A stretch of DNA of 64,000 nucleotides, taken from the NCBI GenBank assembly GCA_011033025.1, contig WFMF01000569.1, forward strand, positions 1-64,000, written 5' to 3'. The DNA comes from Beroe forskalii. Taxonomy: Eukaryota > Ctenophora > Nuda > Beroida > Beroidae. Under the pieces are notes generated by a model, which saw nothing but the letters and a program-made list of their open reading frames with translations, did no database searches and was not told where the DNA came from. Every line of letters begins with the position of its first letter. Within the stretch, counting starts at the first letter, position 1. Positions 36,618-48,940 of this stretch are shown here, piece after piece. The translations under genes were made by a program, and so were the position numbers.

Positions 36618-37454
36618 TTAGAATCCAGTAGAATGAGGATGAATCTCACCAATCATTGCCTTTGGTGGTTGTTTTGGATTATTTGTAATTAAACGCCATG
36701 ATTTGACAATGAAGAATGTTGCAACCCATGCACTTACACCCCATGTAAATCCTGGTAAACCTCGCCTTACATACTGAAAATATCAGATTACTATAATAGA
36801 TATAATACATTTACGAATAAATATATCATCATGGCACACAATATGCACATGCCTCTTTTTGTCACATTCCAGGTTAATTAAGCACTTTGTGTTCTTGTAG
36901 CATATTTACTAATTATCTGTTATAGTACAGTAACCATGTAACAGAGCCTTGAAAATTTAATGTTGTCAGAGGGTGGTAAGCCCCTCTGACAATAGTGCTG
37001 ATGTATTTTTCCGGCAGTCTGGAAAATGCTGACTTTCCTTACGTGGACTCACCTAAACCCCAACCATAACTCTATCCCAAACATAAATCTATCTGTTGCC
37101 CTAACCATACAACCATAGCCTGAACACTTACCCCAACCCTAACCATTACCTCAACCCTAACCCATCCCTGATTAGGTTCTCCAAAGGTCCAATAAAGCGA
37201 GTCCACCTGAGTAAAGTGGGTGTTCCTCCAGACTGGCATATTTGCTTGTGTTTTAATATTCCTACCCTAGAAAGTAAAAAATTCATTATACCAACATCTA
37301 CAATCATATCAAAACTAAGCTCATTACTTACATTATACCATTGAGTCTTATTGAATTCCATGCTAGACTTCCAATATCGTGCCCAAGGATCTTTTAAAAC
37401 AGGCCATTCACCCTCTGGTGGGTCAGGAATTATATAATACTTCCGAACAGGCAT
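36618..37454 (-). CDS. NDUFB3: NDUFB3-like complex I accessory subunit (B12), 92 aa
   Basis: Two exons (37454-37332 and 36773-36618; phase 0; donor AAT|GTAAGT, acceptor TTTTCAG). The protein has an LKDPWARYWK motif followed by RRGLPGFTWG and one membrane helix (SAWVATFFIVKSW). This matches the layout of NDUFB3/B12: a DPW motif, a Gly-rich turn, one helix in the inner mitochondrial membrane, total near 98 aa. Similarity outside these motifs is weak, so the assignment is probable, not certain. The ATG follows the motif ATCAAATTTGAGGA at 37462-37475 by a few bases. Its intron carries a small TIR element (37014-37236). Confidence 0.6.
37014..37236. mobile_element. MITE with degenerate telomere-like core, in the NDUFB3-like intron
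   Basis: Imperfect TIRs of about 38 bp (CAGTCTGGAAAATGCTGACT; right-end reverse complement CAGTCTGGAGGAACACCCAC) end on GTGGACTC blocks. Between them are degenerate CCCTAACC repeats (37058-37165). A separate short hairpin (TTGTCAGAGGG ... CCCCTCTGACAA) lies just left, at about 36963-36992. Confidence 0.55.
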
Positions 37455-37519
37455 ACCTGAATCCTCAAATTTGATTAAATTAGAATGTAATAATGATAAG
37501 TCATAAGTCAACACAATAA

Positions 37520-38070
37520 AAATAGTCTTTATACTAGGGACTTATTAATTCATTGTAATACTTTAACAAATATGGATTGGATCAACAAGAATTGTATGAT
37601 AATTTTCTCTTAAACTTAAGTGTCCATTAATGAAGAATGATTTCTTCAAGACATCACATCTGTACTTGAACACCAACACAATCTCACTAGGTGATGCAAT
37701 GTGGTGAGCAGCAAGATTCAAGTATAGTAAGCTTATTAAGTTGTATTTTTATAACATTATTCACAGCTTATTCACAGCTTATTCAGTTGTATTTTTATAA
37801 TATGTTACCCTGTTTCAGTTTTTAGCTAGTACTAATTTAAGTTTTAAGTTTATGGTGCAATAGCACTTTCTGTTAGCGAATTTTTTTATTTATTGCTTAG
37901 AAGCTTAGAATTTTTCTGAGATTTTTCATGACATGCAGTATATTAATTTAAAAATTGCTTAGAAATATTATGATGTACTGATTCTTCAATTTGTATCTGA
38001 ATAAATTTATGCAAATGCATGGTCGGTCGCTGCTGTAAAATATAAAATTATGTTGTTTTATTAGTCACAA
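37520..38070. other. AT-rich intergenic
   Basis: No gene seen. This is the upstream flank of the NDUFB3-like gene and the 3' flank of the truncated LINE. A short direct duplication occurs near 37760 (TTCACAGCTTATTCA). Confidence 0.5.
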
Positions 38071-38074
38071 CAAG

Positions 38075-39372
38075 ATAATAATAATAATAATAATAATAAA
38101 AACATAATGGTATTGAACCATCTCACTTCAATTCACTAGTAAACATAAATTGGCTTTCAATAAAAAAACACACCCTTTAACACAGGCGTCCAATAACTTA
38201 AAGCTGTCAAAATCAAGCCTGAAAAACATGATAAAAAGTTATGTTACTTATGGATAAACAACTATGAAGAGTTGATGTTGATGCCCTTCTTCTTGGCTAC
38301 AAAAGGATTTTTCCTCAAATACTGGTTAAACTTCATCTTATTCGACAAATAACTGCTCCCTTCTATTTTTTCTAGAACTTGTGTAGATACATACCAAAAG
38401 TTGCTAGGGCTAAGACACTTTGCATCATTTTTATAACACTCCAGACTAGCTTTGAAATTATCAACAGTGGAAACATCTCTCACTGATTTAGGTAAATCAT
38501 TCCAAAATTGCCGGACTCTTTCAGAAATAAAATTGTCAGACAATCTGCTTATATTCTTTGACAAATTAACATTAGCTGTCTTATGAGTTAACAGATTCCT
38601 TCTACTTCTACCAAGTTTAAACAAACCTTTACCATATTCAACTTGATTATTAACCATCTTAAATGTTTCTATGAGGTCACCTCTTATTCTTCTTTCAGCC
38701 AAAGTTGTCAAACCAAGTCTGTCCAAACGTTCACTATAGGGAAGTGTACCAATGCCATTTATAAGCCTTGTGAAGCGACGCTGAACACCTTCTAATTCAA
38801 GGATGGTAGTCCAATTCCCATAGTGAGCAGTCGGACACCAAAGCTGCACACAGTACTCAAGCTTTGGTCTAATTATTGCCTTATATATTCTTAACATTAT
38901 ATCACTTTCTTTTGAGATAACATTCCTTCCAACCCATGCAATGGTTCTATTAGCTTCCTTAATACATTTATCAATATTACTGTCCCACTGCAAGTTATTA
39001 TTCATTAAAACACCCAGATCCCTTTCAGTTAGAGTTTCTTGCAAGATCTTACCATCTAAAACATATTCATTTTTTGGGTTATCATTCACAGTGATGTGCA
39101 TCACTTTACATTTATCAACATTAAATTTCAGAAGCCAGGTTTCCTCCCAACATTCTAAAGATTTCAAATCAGCACTGGTTACCTTTAAGTTATCAGCATT
39201 GGCAACAATTTTTAAATCATCAGCAAATATTTTGGAGACACCTTTTATACCATCAGGCAAATCGTTAATATATAGTATAAATAATAAAGGTCCTAATATT
39301 GAACCCTGTGGGACACCTGATTTAACACTTTTAGAATCAGAATATTCTCCTCTTACTACTCCTTTTAAACTT
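38075..39372 (-). mobile_element. 5'-truncated CR1-like LINE (copy 1)
   Basis: The minus-strand ORF 39380-38262 encodes the C-terminal half of a reverse transcriptase: SGVPQGSILGPLLFILYIND (RT motif 4 region), FADDLK (catalytic YxDD-type motif), then the thumb and a CR1-like C-terminal tail with RRFTRLINGI and RRIRGDLIETFK. The element ends leftwards in an AAT/ATT microsatellite (38075-38099), typical of 3' tails in this group. The palm N-terminus, endonuclease and ORF1 are missing. Its truncated 5' end abuts the 5' tip of the plus-strand LINE at 39365. Confidence 0.88.
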
Positions 39373-39978
39373 AACAACACTACTAATTAAAATCAAATTT
39401 GAGGAACCTGAGCGATTTTTGCTAGCGCATTTCAATCAGTGCCTTCTCCCTATTGCTAGTGACAGAGTACCTCACTAGGCTAAGTTCTTTAGTCGAGGTA
39501 CCTTGTCTCCAATACATTGGTGATCAATCAAATTGCTGAGCGATCAACACCACAATTGTATTGGCCAGGGAGTTTGGCTTTCTCATGTGTTACAGGTTGA
39601 CAAAGCAGAAGAATCAGTATGACTGCGAAAGAGTTCACAAAGCTACTCAAAGATCTCTCTGGGGTCGAGTTCAAGCATGTTATGGATTTCTTTCATCTCC
39701 AAATGCCGGTAACTTCTACTATAGCTAGCAAGTTCAATACCCTTCGGTGTTCAATGGCATTTAACAAAAATTTCCCAAAAGACTATGCATTGCCTCAGTT
39801 CATTGCTACACTGAGGTCAGATGGCAATGGGAATTTTCAGTTTATTAACCTTGCCACCACAGATGATAAGCACAGTGTTAGTAAAGAAATTTGTGATTCA
39901 CCTTGCACTGTTTGTAACAATGAAGTGCTCAAGGTACTGGGTCCATTTGGTGATGGCCTGATATGTTCAAAATGTAAT

Positions 39979-41903
39979 CAGGCATGGATCCACCGGGGGC
40001 GTGCGGGGGCGTGCGCACGCCCCCATCAGAAATTTGGGGGCGTGCAATTTTTGAAAATTTGATGCTTGTGATTTAATTCAAGATGCCAAATAGAAACTTA
40101 GTGTAAATCTTTCATTCATTCGTAACTTCTAGAAGCATATTCTAAATTTGAATACCTCTGATAATGATATTTTTATCTACATAAAACAGTACAGAGTAGC
40201 TTTACTATGATCAATCATATTTCTATAGTTAGCAAAGGGGAAAAGAAACAAAACAGAGGGCCCATGCGTTACGCATTAACAAAAAGCACACCTCCAGAAC
40301 TATAACAAAAGGGTTACATGAACTAAAAGTAATTTTTTAATAGTTAAGTAATAAGGCTTGAAAAGTGAAAAAATAGCTCACGGGCAAAAACGGGTCATTT
40401 AGTTGTGCAAAGGGTGATTGTAGTACAAAGTGTACTACACACGATTTTTCGGCCTCAGGCTCCATCCAAAAAATAATATTCATGCCAATAGCCTTGAAGG
40501 CTTGAGACAAAAACTGGATTTAGAGTTTTTGAATCCTATTGATTCAAAAACTCTACTGCCTTTGCAGTATTACAAAAACGAAAATAAAAGTCGCTAATAA
40601 CAGGCACAATGCAATTTATTTCCAATTTCTTTATTTCTTAATACTTCAGACCTCTAACTTCAAGGGGCCGCTGCCCGCAGACCCCTGTACTTTTGATTTT
40701 ATATTATATCAATGAGATTTTGTACGACAGCATTAACAGCGCTGTTATATTGAAAGCAATGCCCAAACACTATTGAGTTGCTATTTCTTTATACTCCAGA
40801 CCTCTGGCTTCTGGGGGCTGCCGCCCCCAGACCCCTGCTGCTCCTTTGATTCTAAATATAATATTCATTGAAATTTCGTACAACAGCAACAACAGCGCTG
40901 TTAAGTTGAAAACAATGCCCAAACACTAATGAGTTGCTAATTCTTTATACTCCAGACCTCTGGCTTCTTAGGGGCTGCCGCCCCAGACCTCTGCTGCTCT
41001 TTTGATTCTTAGTATAACATTTATTGGAATTTTTATGACAGAAACAACAGCACTGTTATTAAGTTGAAAATAATGCCCAAACACTATTGACTTACCATTT
41101 CTCTATACTTCAGACCTCTGGCTTCTGGGGGCTGCCGCCCCCAGACCCCTGCTGCTCTTTTGATTTTATATTTATTGAGATTTCGTACAACAGCAACAAG
41201 AGCGTTGTTAAGTTGACAACAATGCTCAAACACTATTTAGTTGCTAACTTTTTATACTCTAGACCTCTGGCTTCTGGGGGCTGCCACCCACAGACCCCTG
41301 CTGCTCTTTTTATTCTTAGTATAACATTATTGGAATTTTTTATAACAGAAACGACAGCGCTGTTATTAAGTTGAAAATAATGCCCAAGCACTATTGACTT
41401 ACCATTTCTCTATACTTCAGACCTCTGGCTTCTGGGGGCTGCCGCCCCCAGACCCCTGCTGCTCTTTTGATTTTATATTTATTGAGATTTCGTACAACAG
41501 CATTAACAGCGCTGTTATATTGAAAGCAATGCCCAAACACTATTGAGTTGCTATTTCTTTATACTCCAGACCTCTGGCTTCTGGGGGCTGCCGCCCCCAG
41601 GGCCCAGACCCCTGCTGCTTTTTTGATTCTAAATGTAATATTCATTTGAATTTCGCACAACAGCAACAACAGCGCTGTTAAGTTGAAAACAATGCCCAAA
41701 CACTAAAGAGTTGCCATTTCGTTATATACTCTAGACCTCTGGCCTCTCAGGGGCTGCCGCCCCAGACCCCAGCTTATACATACTTTAATTATCCTTCAAA
41801 TATTCAAAAACTTCCTATGTGCGAACGAGGTGCCGCGAAGCGGCGCCGAGTGAGCTGTATAAATTTGCACGCCCCCAAAAATTCTGGGCTGGATCCATGC
41901 CTG
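39979..41903. mobile_element. hAT-like non-autonomous element, TIR CAGGCATGGATCCA, TSD AATGTAAT
   Basis: Perfect 14-bp TIRs (CAGGCATGGATCCA / TGGATCCATGCCTG) flanked by the 8-bp duplication AATGTAAT (39971-39978 and 41904-41911). Deleting the element and one duplication rejoins LINE ORF1 in frame inside its PHD finger. Subterminal GGGGGCGTGC blocks occur at both ends. No transposase is present. The 8-bp TSD and CA-start TIR point to hAT. Confidence 0.93.
40620..41790. repeat. Tandem array of a roughly 155-bp unit inside the hAT-like element
   Basis: About seven copies, each with ACCTCTGGCTTCTGGGGGCT, a GGGGGCTGCCGCCCCCAG palindrome, CAGCGCTGTTAAGTTGAAA and AATGCCCAAACACTATTGA. ORFs across it are repeat artefacts. 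Confidence 0.85.
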
Positions 41904-43583
41904 AATGTAATGGCAACTATCACAATGCATGTGCTCCTGTTCCACTTACTAAAGCTCAAATCAAAGCTCTTGAGAACTCCCCTAGCAACTTACTGGTTAT
42001 TTGCCCTTCATGTATGCCCTCAGTGAAAAAGTTATTCTATGGCGAGGATAATAATGAAGTTTCAGTAACAAAGAAGTTTCAGGATTGTGCAACAGAAGAT
42101 GTTAAATCAATGATAATTGAAATGCACAGTAACATAGTCAACAGAGGGAACAAAAATTCAGCTATGGAAATTCTAGAAGAAATTGTTGGCACTTTGAACC
42201 CTGAGGATAGAAAGGATGATTCAAATTTAAATCTAGAAGCTGCTGAACAGCATCTTGGATCAATGGCACAACGAATTTCTGATGTTGAAAACAATATTCT
42301 TAATAATATGCAATCAGTAGAAAATTGGACAGAATCTGCTGGCAAGAAACTAGAGCACCCTGGCAAGTATCAACACTGATGACCTCAATACAAAGATTGA
42401 CTCAATTTCTGAAGCAGCCCATAATTCAAAGGAAATAAAGCTACTTCAAAAGACAATAGAAGTTGAGTTCAAATCTGCTAAAGATGAAACAAAGGACCTA
42501 ATTGAAACAAAACTCTCCAATTTGTCCAGGAGAGATTCTCAGGTACCAAATGAAAGTAATCACACAATAACAAAGTGTAATGAATTGCCTATACTAAAAG
42601 AAATCAAAACAAACACAGAAAAGATCATAGAGGAAGTGAAGATGATCCCAGCTGGTGTGAAGGCTAACAAACAATGGGATGAAATTGAATCTGGTACTCA
42701 AGACACTCAAGTTCCTTTTGTCAATGTTACCTACTCAAAGAGATCCCCAAAAAGCTCTGTGGAAGATAAAACCTCAATGGCAAGCAATACCCAGCCAGGT
42801 ATACCAAAGAAATCATTGTGTGATATTGAGAAAACAGTTGCTATTGATAATGTTAAATCATATGAGAAGTTTGTGAAGCTTTCAAGTTTAACTAAAAAAG
42901 AATTCAACAAACATTTTGAAAAGATAAAAATCCTAAACACAAAAGGAACTCGAAATGGTACCCTGTTTTAATTGAACTAGAAAATAAAGAGGAAGCAGAG
43001 AAGGTTGTAAAATCATGGAAACCTGCCTACTTTTCAATAGATGATGGTAAGCAGAACAAAACAAGTGCAACTTTGCTTAAGAACAAAAACCTTAGATGTG
43101 TTATAACTGATGTTGATACAGATCATTCAGAGGAATTCATCTTAACTGAACTGAAAAGGGAGCTTTCCTTAGAAGAAAATGAAAATGTGAATGTCAGGAG
43201 GTTTGTCAACAAAGGAGGTAGAAAGCTTTTCACTGTCATGGTCACATTCAACAATTCTGATCATTATCAATCAGCAATTAGCAAAGAACACATTCTTATT
43301 GGCAGAACATTTTGTCCCTTGAAAAAGTACACTCCTAAGCCTCATGTGATCCAATGTTACAACTGCTTCCAGTTTGATCATCAGGCTGACTGGTGCACAA
43401 GAAAGAGAGCATGTCCTTTCTGCACCCAACAGCATAGATCTGAAGAATGTCCTCAGAAAGATAACCAAGATGCAATGAAGTGTGTAAATTGCAGTGGGCC
43501 AAGCAATAAACACTCTCAACCTCACAAACCTGTCCAAGTTATATGGCAAAGTTGGAATCACTATCTGCTTATAACCTCGAACC

Positions 43584-46500
43584 ATGAATAAAGACCTTAA
43601 AAACAAAGAATTGTTTCTATCTCTAAGAGCATGTCAGATCAACATTTCTGGATTGTCACATCACAGTTGTCTAGCACTTGATCACTACAGATACACAAAT
43701 GGCATTGATATTCTTGCCCTGCAAGAAACTAAAAAAGACGATCTAGAGAAAGACTTGTTTTCAGGTATGCAGACATTCTTAAATGCCACTGGACATGGAG
43801 TTTCACTGTCACTTAGCAACAAACTTAAACCACAGCTTGTAAGTACAATCACATCTTCATCTTCCATAGTTTGGGCTCAAATTGAGATTGAGGGGAGAAC
43901 AGTACTCACATGCTCTGCTTACTGTAGGCCAGAACCAAACTCTACTAAGAGTCTTGAAGACCTAATCAAAGATTTAGACCATGGTATTCAGTATGGGAGA
44001 AAATATGGCATAAAGAATTTCCTCATTTTTGGCGACTTCAATGCTCGAAGTTATGCTTGGGGTGATACATCTGAAAACCCAAGGGGAAAGATATTGATGG
44101 ACTACCTCAATAAGAATCCTTCTATTTCACTCTCAGCACCAAACTGTAAAACATTTGTCACAAAAGAAGGTGGAGGGAGTGTCATCGATCTGTCACTCTC
44201 TATTGGCAAAGTGGCTAAAACGTTAAGCACTCCCTGGGCAGATACAAAGAATGCTCATACCTTGTTCACTGGAGCACCAGAGAGAGGTCATTACCCAATT
44301 ATCTATGACATATCAATCAGTCAAAATATGGCTCAAAGAAAAACAAGAACTGTATTTGACTTCACAAATGGTGACTGGGACAGTTGGAAATCGGACCTTA
44401 ATTCATTCTTTGCTGACAAACTTGCAGAGCCAGATTCAAATGCTGATGAACCTCAAGAAATGGCTGAGTTATTTCGTAAAGCAATCCTCACTGCTTCTGA
44501 TAATCACTTGCCTACAAAAGTTTCATCTATTCATTCCAAGCCATATTGGAATCCTACTCTTTCATCCTTATCAACAAAATTAAGAAAGGCACACGAGGAA
44601 TATTCCAGAAAATCAAGTCCTCATTACAAAGATTTGCTTGAAACATGCAAAGAAACTTTTAAGTCAGAATTAGTGAAGTCAAAGAATAGCTGGATCCATG
44701 ACCAGTTAGAGGGATTAAATGTTAAGGATTGCCAACTGTTCTGGAAAAGATATAAACGGTATTTCTGTAAAAAAGAGAAATGCTTCATTGGCAACCTCAT
44801 TTGTCCTCTTACTGATACTTTGAAAGAAAATGATCAAGATAGGGAGGAACTCCTCTATGAAACATTCTTCTGTGGCAGACACCTTGAAAATTCCAAATTT
44901 GATGAAGAACACTTTGACAAGATAAATAAAGATATGGAATTTATTCTGGAAAAAGATTTTGATATAGAGAATATGTCAGACAATGCTATTGATGATACAT
45001 CCAGATTAATGATGGGAGAAATTACAATTGAAGAGGTCTCAAGGTCTATATCAAAGCAAAAAACGTGTGGAAAAACAAGTGATGCAACATCCATTCACCC
45101 CACTATGTTAAAGCACTTGCCAAGAAATGCTAAAATTTATCTTAAAAATCTGTATAACCTGGTTATAGACTCTGGTAATTGGATTTGGGATAACTCACTT
45201 GTCACGTTTATCAAAAAGCCAAACAAATCCTCTTATATGGAACCAGGTTCATACAGACCACTGTCACTATCTCCTTACATTGGTAAAATATTGGAAAGGA
45301 TACTTGAGAGTAGAATCAGAGAATTTTGTGGGCTCAAGGACATAGTAGATGAAGCACAAGAAGGTTTTCTACCAGGGAAAAATACCACACGATATCTTTA
45401 CAAAATGGTGTCAAATCTTAGCGAGATTAAAAGAAGAAAGCTCACTGCCCTCATACTGCTTATTGATTTCGAAAAGGCATTCGATAGTGTTTCAGTCCCA
45501 TGTCTCATATGGAAAATGTACAATCTTGGTATCAAGGGAAAGCTTCTTAGAGCTGTGCACTCATTCCTCTCTCAGAGATATGTTAGTCTGAGTGCCAACT
45601 CTTACACTGGCCCAAAACGTCTCTGCAAACTAATAGGGGTCCCTCAAGGGTCCATATTATCCCCCATTCTCTTCATTGTATTCATTTCAGACCTACTTAG
45701 ACCAGAGAACTTACCTGTAAAAGCCAGATCGTGTACACAGATGTTTAAATTCGCTGATGATGGGAGTATAGTGGTTGTCAGCACTGATATAACAGATGCT
45801 ATTGTAAAGATGCAAATGGTTACTACTTATATAGCAGACTGGTGCAACAGGTGGCGATTATGTGTTAACTGCTCCAAAGACAAAACAGAAGTCATCATCA
45901 TTGACCCTTATTTCTCATCAAATAACAGCAAACCATTACAAAAGATTGCCATTGGGAAGGAATTGCTTTTCTATGTACAAAAAAGCAAAGTACTTGGAGT
46001 CATAATTGATGAGGATCTTTCATTTGTGCAGCATGCTAGGTACACTCTGAAGAATGTGTCCTATAATTGGCAAAAACTTGCAGATGACACATCCAGGAAA
46101 AGAGGGCTCAATACATCAGCACTGATTCTACTATTCAAGACCATAATCATAACCAAGATCTTGTATGCTTCACCAGTATGGCTAAATGGTAACCTAGACT
46201 TGTTCAAAAAGTTTATGGCCAAGTCTTTGCTCAGAATTACTGGAGCACAATATTCTTACCTTCCAAAAGTGGGTAGCAGGAGTAGCCAGGCTACCGAGGG
46301 GAAAATTTGACAAAACCGAGGGGATTTTCGTGTCAAGATGCACGTGCCGAAATCTCGAATAAAAATTTGATAAACATCAAGTTTATCCACAACTAAGTTA
46401 TCTAATAGCAATGTAGACCAATTTTAACTGTAAAGATGCATTAAATAGGTGGGGGAATACAAAGGGAAGTGAGAGGAAGTGATCATAAGGTGAGGGGAAG

Positions 46501-48680
46501 TGGGTAGTGAGGCAAGGGGAAGTGAAGCTGAGGGGATGATGGTGTGATGACTAGATGGGGTGAGGGGAATCAAGGTGAGGAGTTTTAAGCTGGGGGAATC
46601 AAGGCTGAGTGGACGTCAAGTGAGGGGAATTAACCAATTAAGATGAGGGGAAGTATGGTGAGGGGAATTAACTAATTAAGGTGAAGGGAAGCGAGGTGAG
46701 GGGAAGTAACGTGGTGATTCGTGATAAGATGTAAGGTGAGGGGAAGTGAGGTAAGAAAGAATTAATAAAGGCCAAAGGTGAGGATTGAGGGAAAGGTAAG
46801 GCGAAAATTACTTAGAGAGGTGGGGCATGGCAGATGAGGGAAAAGCGACATGCCACACGAGAGGAAAATACTGACCATCATAAACTTTTGTGAAAGCTCA
46901 GTGACAGATAATGGATCTAGAAAACGCCTATGGCAAGAAAAGGACAGTTAATCAAATTATACATTATCATAAATTGATTTCAGAGGCACATTCAGGTGCA
47001 AATTACCCTTAAAAAAATTCGCCTGCGGCGGGCTGTTGTGATCCAATAATGTCACTATAGTAGTCTCACGACAGGTTTAGGCCGATTTAAAGGGTAGTGC
47101 TATATGCGTAGAGTCGTGTTCTACACGCGTTTTATATCATGTGTTTGTTATGACACACTGTTATTTAATACCATTTTAAATGCAAAACTATGCGACCTTT
47201 ACATTTGCGTTACAAAAATGTGCATATCTCCGAGGTTTTTTGAGCAAACTTGATGAAACTTTCAGGATATTTAGAGCTCGATGAAAGCAACATCTCAGTG
47301 AAGTTTAGATTCATTTTTGAGCTCCAGAAGCGGAGTTATGACCGAAAAGCCAGTTTTTAAGCGATAACTTTAAACTAAAAAACCGGTTTAATTGCCATAT
47401 CTCAACTTCTGAAGCACAAAAATGTTAGCTACTCCAGGATTATATTAGTCACATGTTGCCCGTAATATCCTGAAAATTTGATCAAAATTGCTCAAAAAAC
47501 GGCTGAGTTATGCGCTTTTTTGTAATGTGTAAACAAGCATTTTGCTTTTTACCATATATAAGGTACCCAAGGTAATGTGTGCTTGTTGTATACAGGGTGT
47601 GTCTTGTGTACACCGTTCGACTACTATAGTACTTTAGAGGCTCAAACTCACTTAGAATATGATTTAGAGCACTCGGCTCAGCTTCGCTTCGCCTCGCACT
47701 CTAAATGATTTAAATGTCTCCAGCTGCGCTGTCGACATTTAAATATCATATAGAGCCCTGCTTGCGCAGGGCTCTATATTGTCTGCGTGTTCGTCTTACG
47801 CTTCTAAAGTACATAAATTGATCCTAGACACAATCTCAAGCGTAAAACTTTCACATTTTTTTGCCTACAGTACGTTGGCTGTTTTAATCACGTTATACAT
47901 TGACCAAATTGATCCCAGAAGCAGATTCAGGTACATAACCTTAGAAATTTTCGCCTCGCGGCGGGCTGTTTTGATCCAATTATGTGACTAAATTGATCCT
48001 AGACACAATCTCAGGTGCAAAACTTTCAAAATTTTTGCCTACAGTAGGGCTGGCTGTTTTAATCACATTATTCATAGATCAAATTTATCTCAGAGGCAGA
48101 TTCAGGTACAAAACCTTAAAAATTTTCGCCTGCAGCGGGCTGTTTTGATCCAATTATATGGCTAAATTGATCCTAGACACAATCTCAGGAACAAAACTTT
48201 CAAAATTTTTGCCTACGGCTGGCTGTTTTAATCGCATGATATATTAACCAAATCTAGGCGGATTCATGTGCAAAACCTTGAAAATTTTTAGCCTGCGGCG
48301 GGCTGTACTGATCGAATTATGTCACTTAAGTTGCGCATGGCTCCGAGCAAGCTTGAAACCGAGGGGATTTTGATATCTGCTACCGAGGGGATTTTCCTTT
48401 TTGGAAGGTAAGACAATATTACCCATCCAATGAACTAGCAAGACTGATCACTGGTATCCCTTCCTTAGAAGATCTACACAAAAGAGTGATCATTAAGTTT
48501 GTTCTTAAGAGCTTATTCCAAGCAGACAATCTTACTGGATGCTTGTTGCAGATAGAAGAAAGCAGAGGACACTCTTTCTATGAACACACAAGTATCACAA
48601 AAATGTTCCTCCAGAAAAAATTCAATGTCATTGAAAACAGAAGGATGAACCAAGTGTCCCTGGCATCATACAAAAAATAA
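43584..48680 (+). pseudogene. LINE ORF2: APE endonuclease and reverse transcriptase, 976 codons after removing the insert
   Basis: 43584-46254 encodes an APE-type endonuclease (ILALQETK; FGDFNARSYAWGD; a final ERGHYPI, the SDH-like His) and a reverse transcriptase (SYRPLSLSPYIGKILE; LLIDFEKAFDSV; GVPQGSILSPILF; catalytic FADDGS). The frame is cut after ITGAQY by a 2.16-kb transposon and resumes at 48421 (PSNELARLITGIPSLEDL), ending at TAA 48680. Only the insertion breaks it; no other stop or shift is seen. That makes the insertion younger than the last active cycle of this copy, although ORF1 has further lesions. Confidence 0.93.
46255..48412. mobile_element. 2.16-kb non-autonomous DNA transposon, TIR CTTACCTTCCAAAA, TSD ACAATATT
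   Basis: TIRs of about 15 bp (CTTACCTTCCAAAAG / CTTTTTGGAAGGTAAG) are flanked by ACAATATT (46247-46254 and 48413-48420). Both subterminal regions carry CTACCGAGGGG(A)TTTTC blocks. Internally there is a purine-rich GAGGGGAAGTGAGGT minisatellite (46440-46860) and about three copies of a roughly 170-bp unit (47830-48320: GCGGGCTGTTTTGATCCAAT ... GATCCTAGACACAATCTCAG). No transposase. The 8-bp TSD is consistent with hAT and related superfamilies. Confidence 0.92.
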
Positions 48681-48940
48681 AATAAAATAAAATAAATGGT
48701 TTTGATAAGCACATCAACACTGTTTTCATAAAAACTATCTTCAAACTTCCACTTTAACTGGATCTTCCAGCCACTAATGAGATATTGAATATTAAAATTA
48801 TATCTAGAAAACAAAACCTGCAATAATAAAAAGGAGTGTTAACCAGAGCATTAATTAACAACTGGGAAACATGAATTTCGAATGCTTCAAATAATTTAGA
48901 TAAATTAAAAAATACACTGAATAAAATAACTTAGATTTAA

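Larger units (their letters stand above)
39619..43591 (+). pseudogene. LINE ORF1: PHD-type zinc finger, coiled coil, RRM-like region, CCHC knuckles
   Basis: Segment 39619-39978 encodes a roughly 90-residue N-terminus and the first half of a PHD-like finger (CTVCNNEV ... ICSKC). The second half (GNYHNACAPV ... ICPSCMPS) resumes at 41912 after the DNA transposon. A helical coiled-coil region follows to about 42900, then a gag-like C-terminus with retroviral-type zinc knuckles (CYNCFQFDHQADWC, CPFCTQQHRSEEC, CVNCSGPSNKH). Single-base frame breaks occur near 42355 and 42957. The stop overlaps the ORF2 start by eight bases (ATGAATAA), suggesting termination-reinitiation. Confidence 0.85.
39365..48697 (+). 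mobile_element. Nearly full-length LINE (PHD/CCHC ORF1, APE-RT ORF2), split by two DNA transposons
   Basis: The 5' tip shares a TTTAAACTT-ACAACACTACT block and ATCAAATTTGAGGAACC with the second LINE at 57580. It then has a 5' UTR, ORF1 (from 39619), ORF2 (from 43584) and a 3' tail of AAATA repeats (48675-48697). Inserts at 39979-41903 and 46255-48412 interrupt ORF1 and ORF2. Without them the element would be about 5.25 kb. Two single-base frame breaks in ORF1 show it is inactive. Confidence 0.9.

Noticed and set aside
39985-39992. TGGATCCA as the target-site duplication of the first LINE insert
   Set aside because: TGGATCCA is part of the 14-bp terminal inverted repeat. AATGTAAT lies outside it on both sides and its use restores the PHD frame.
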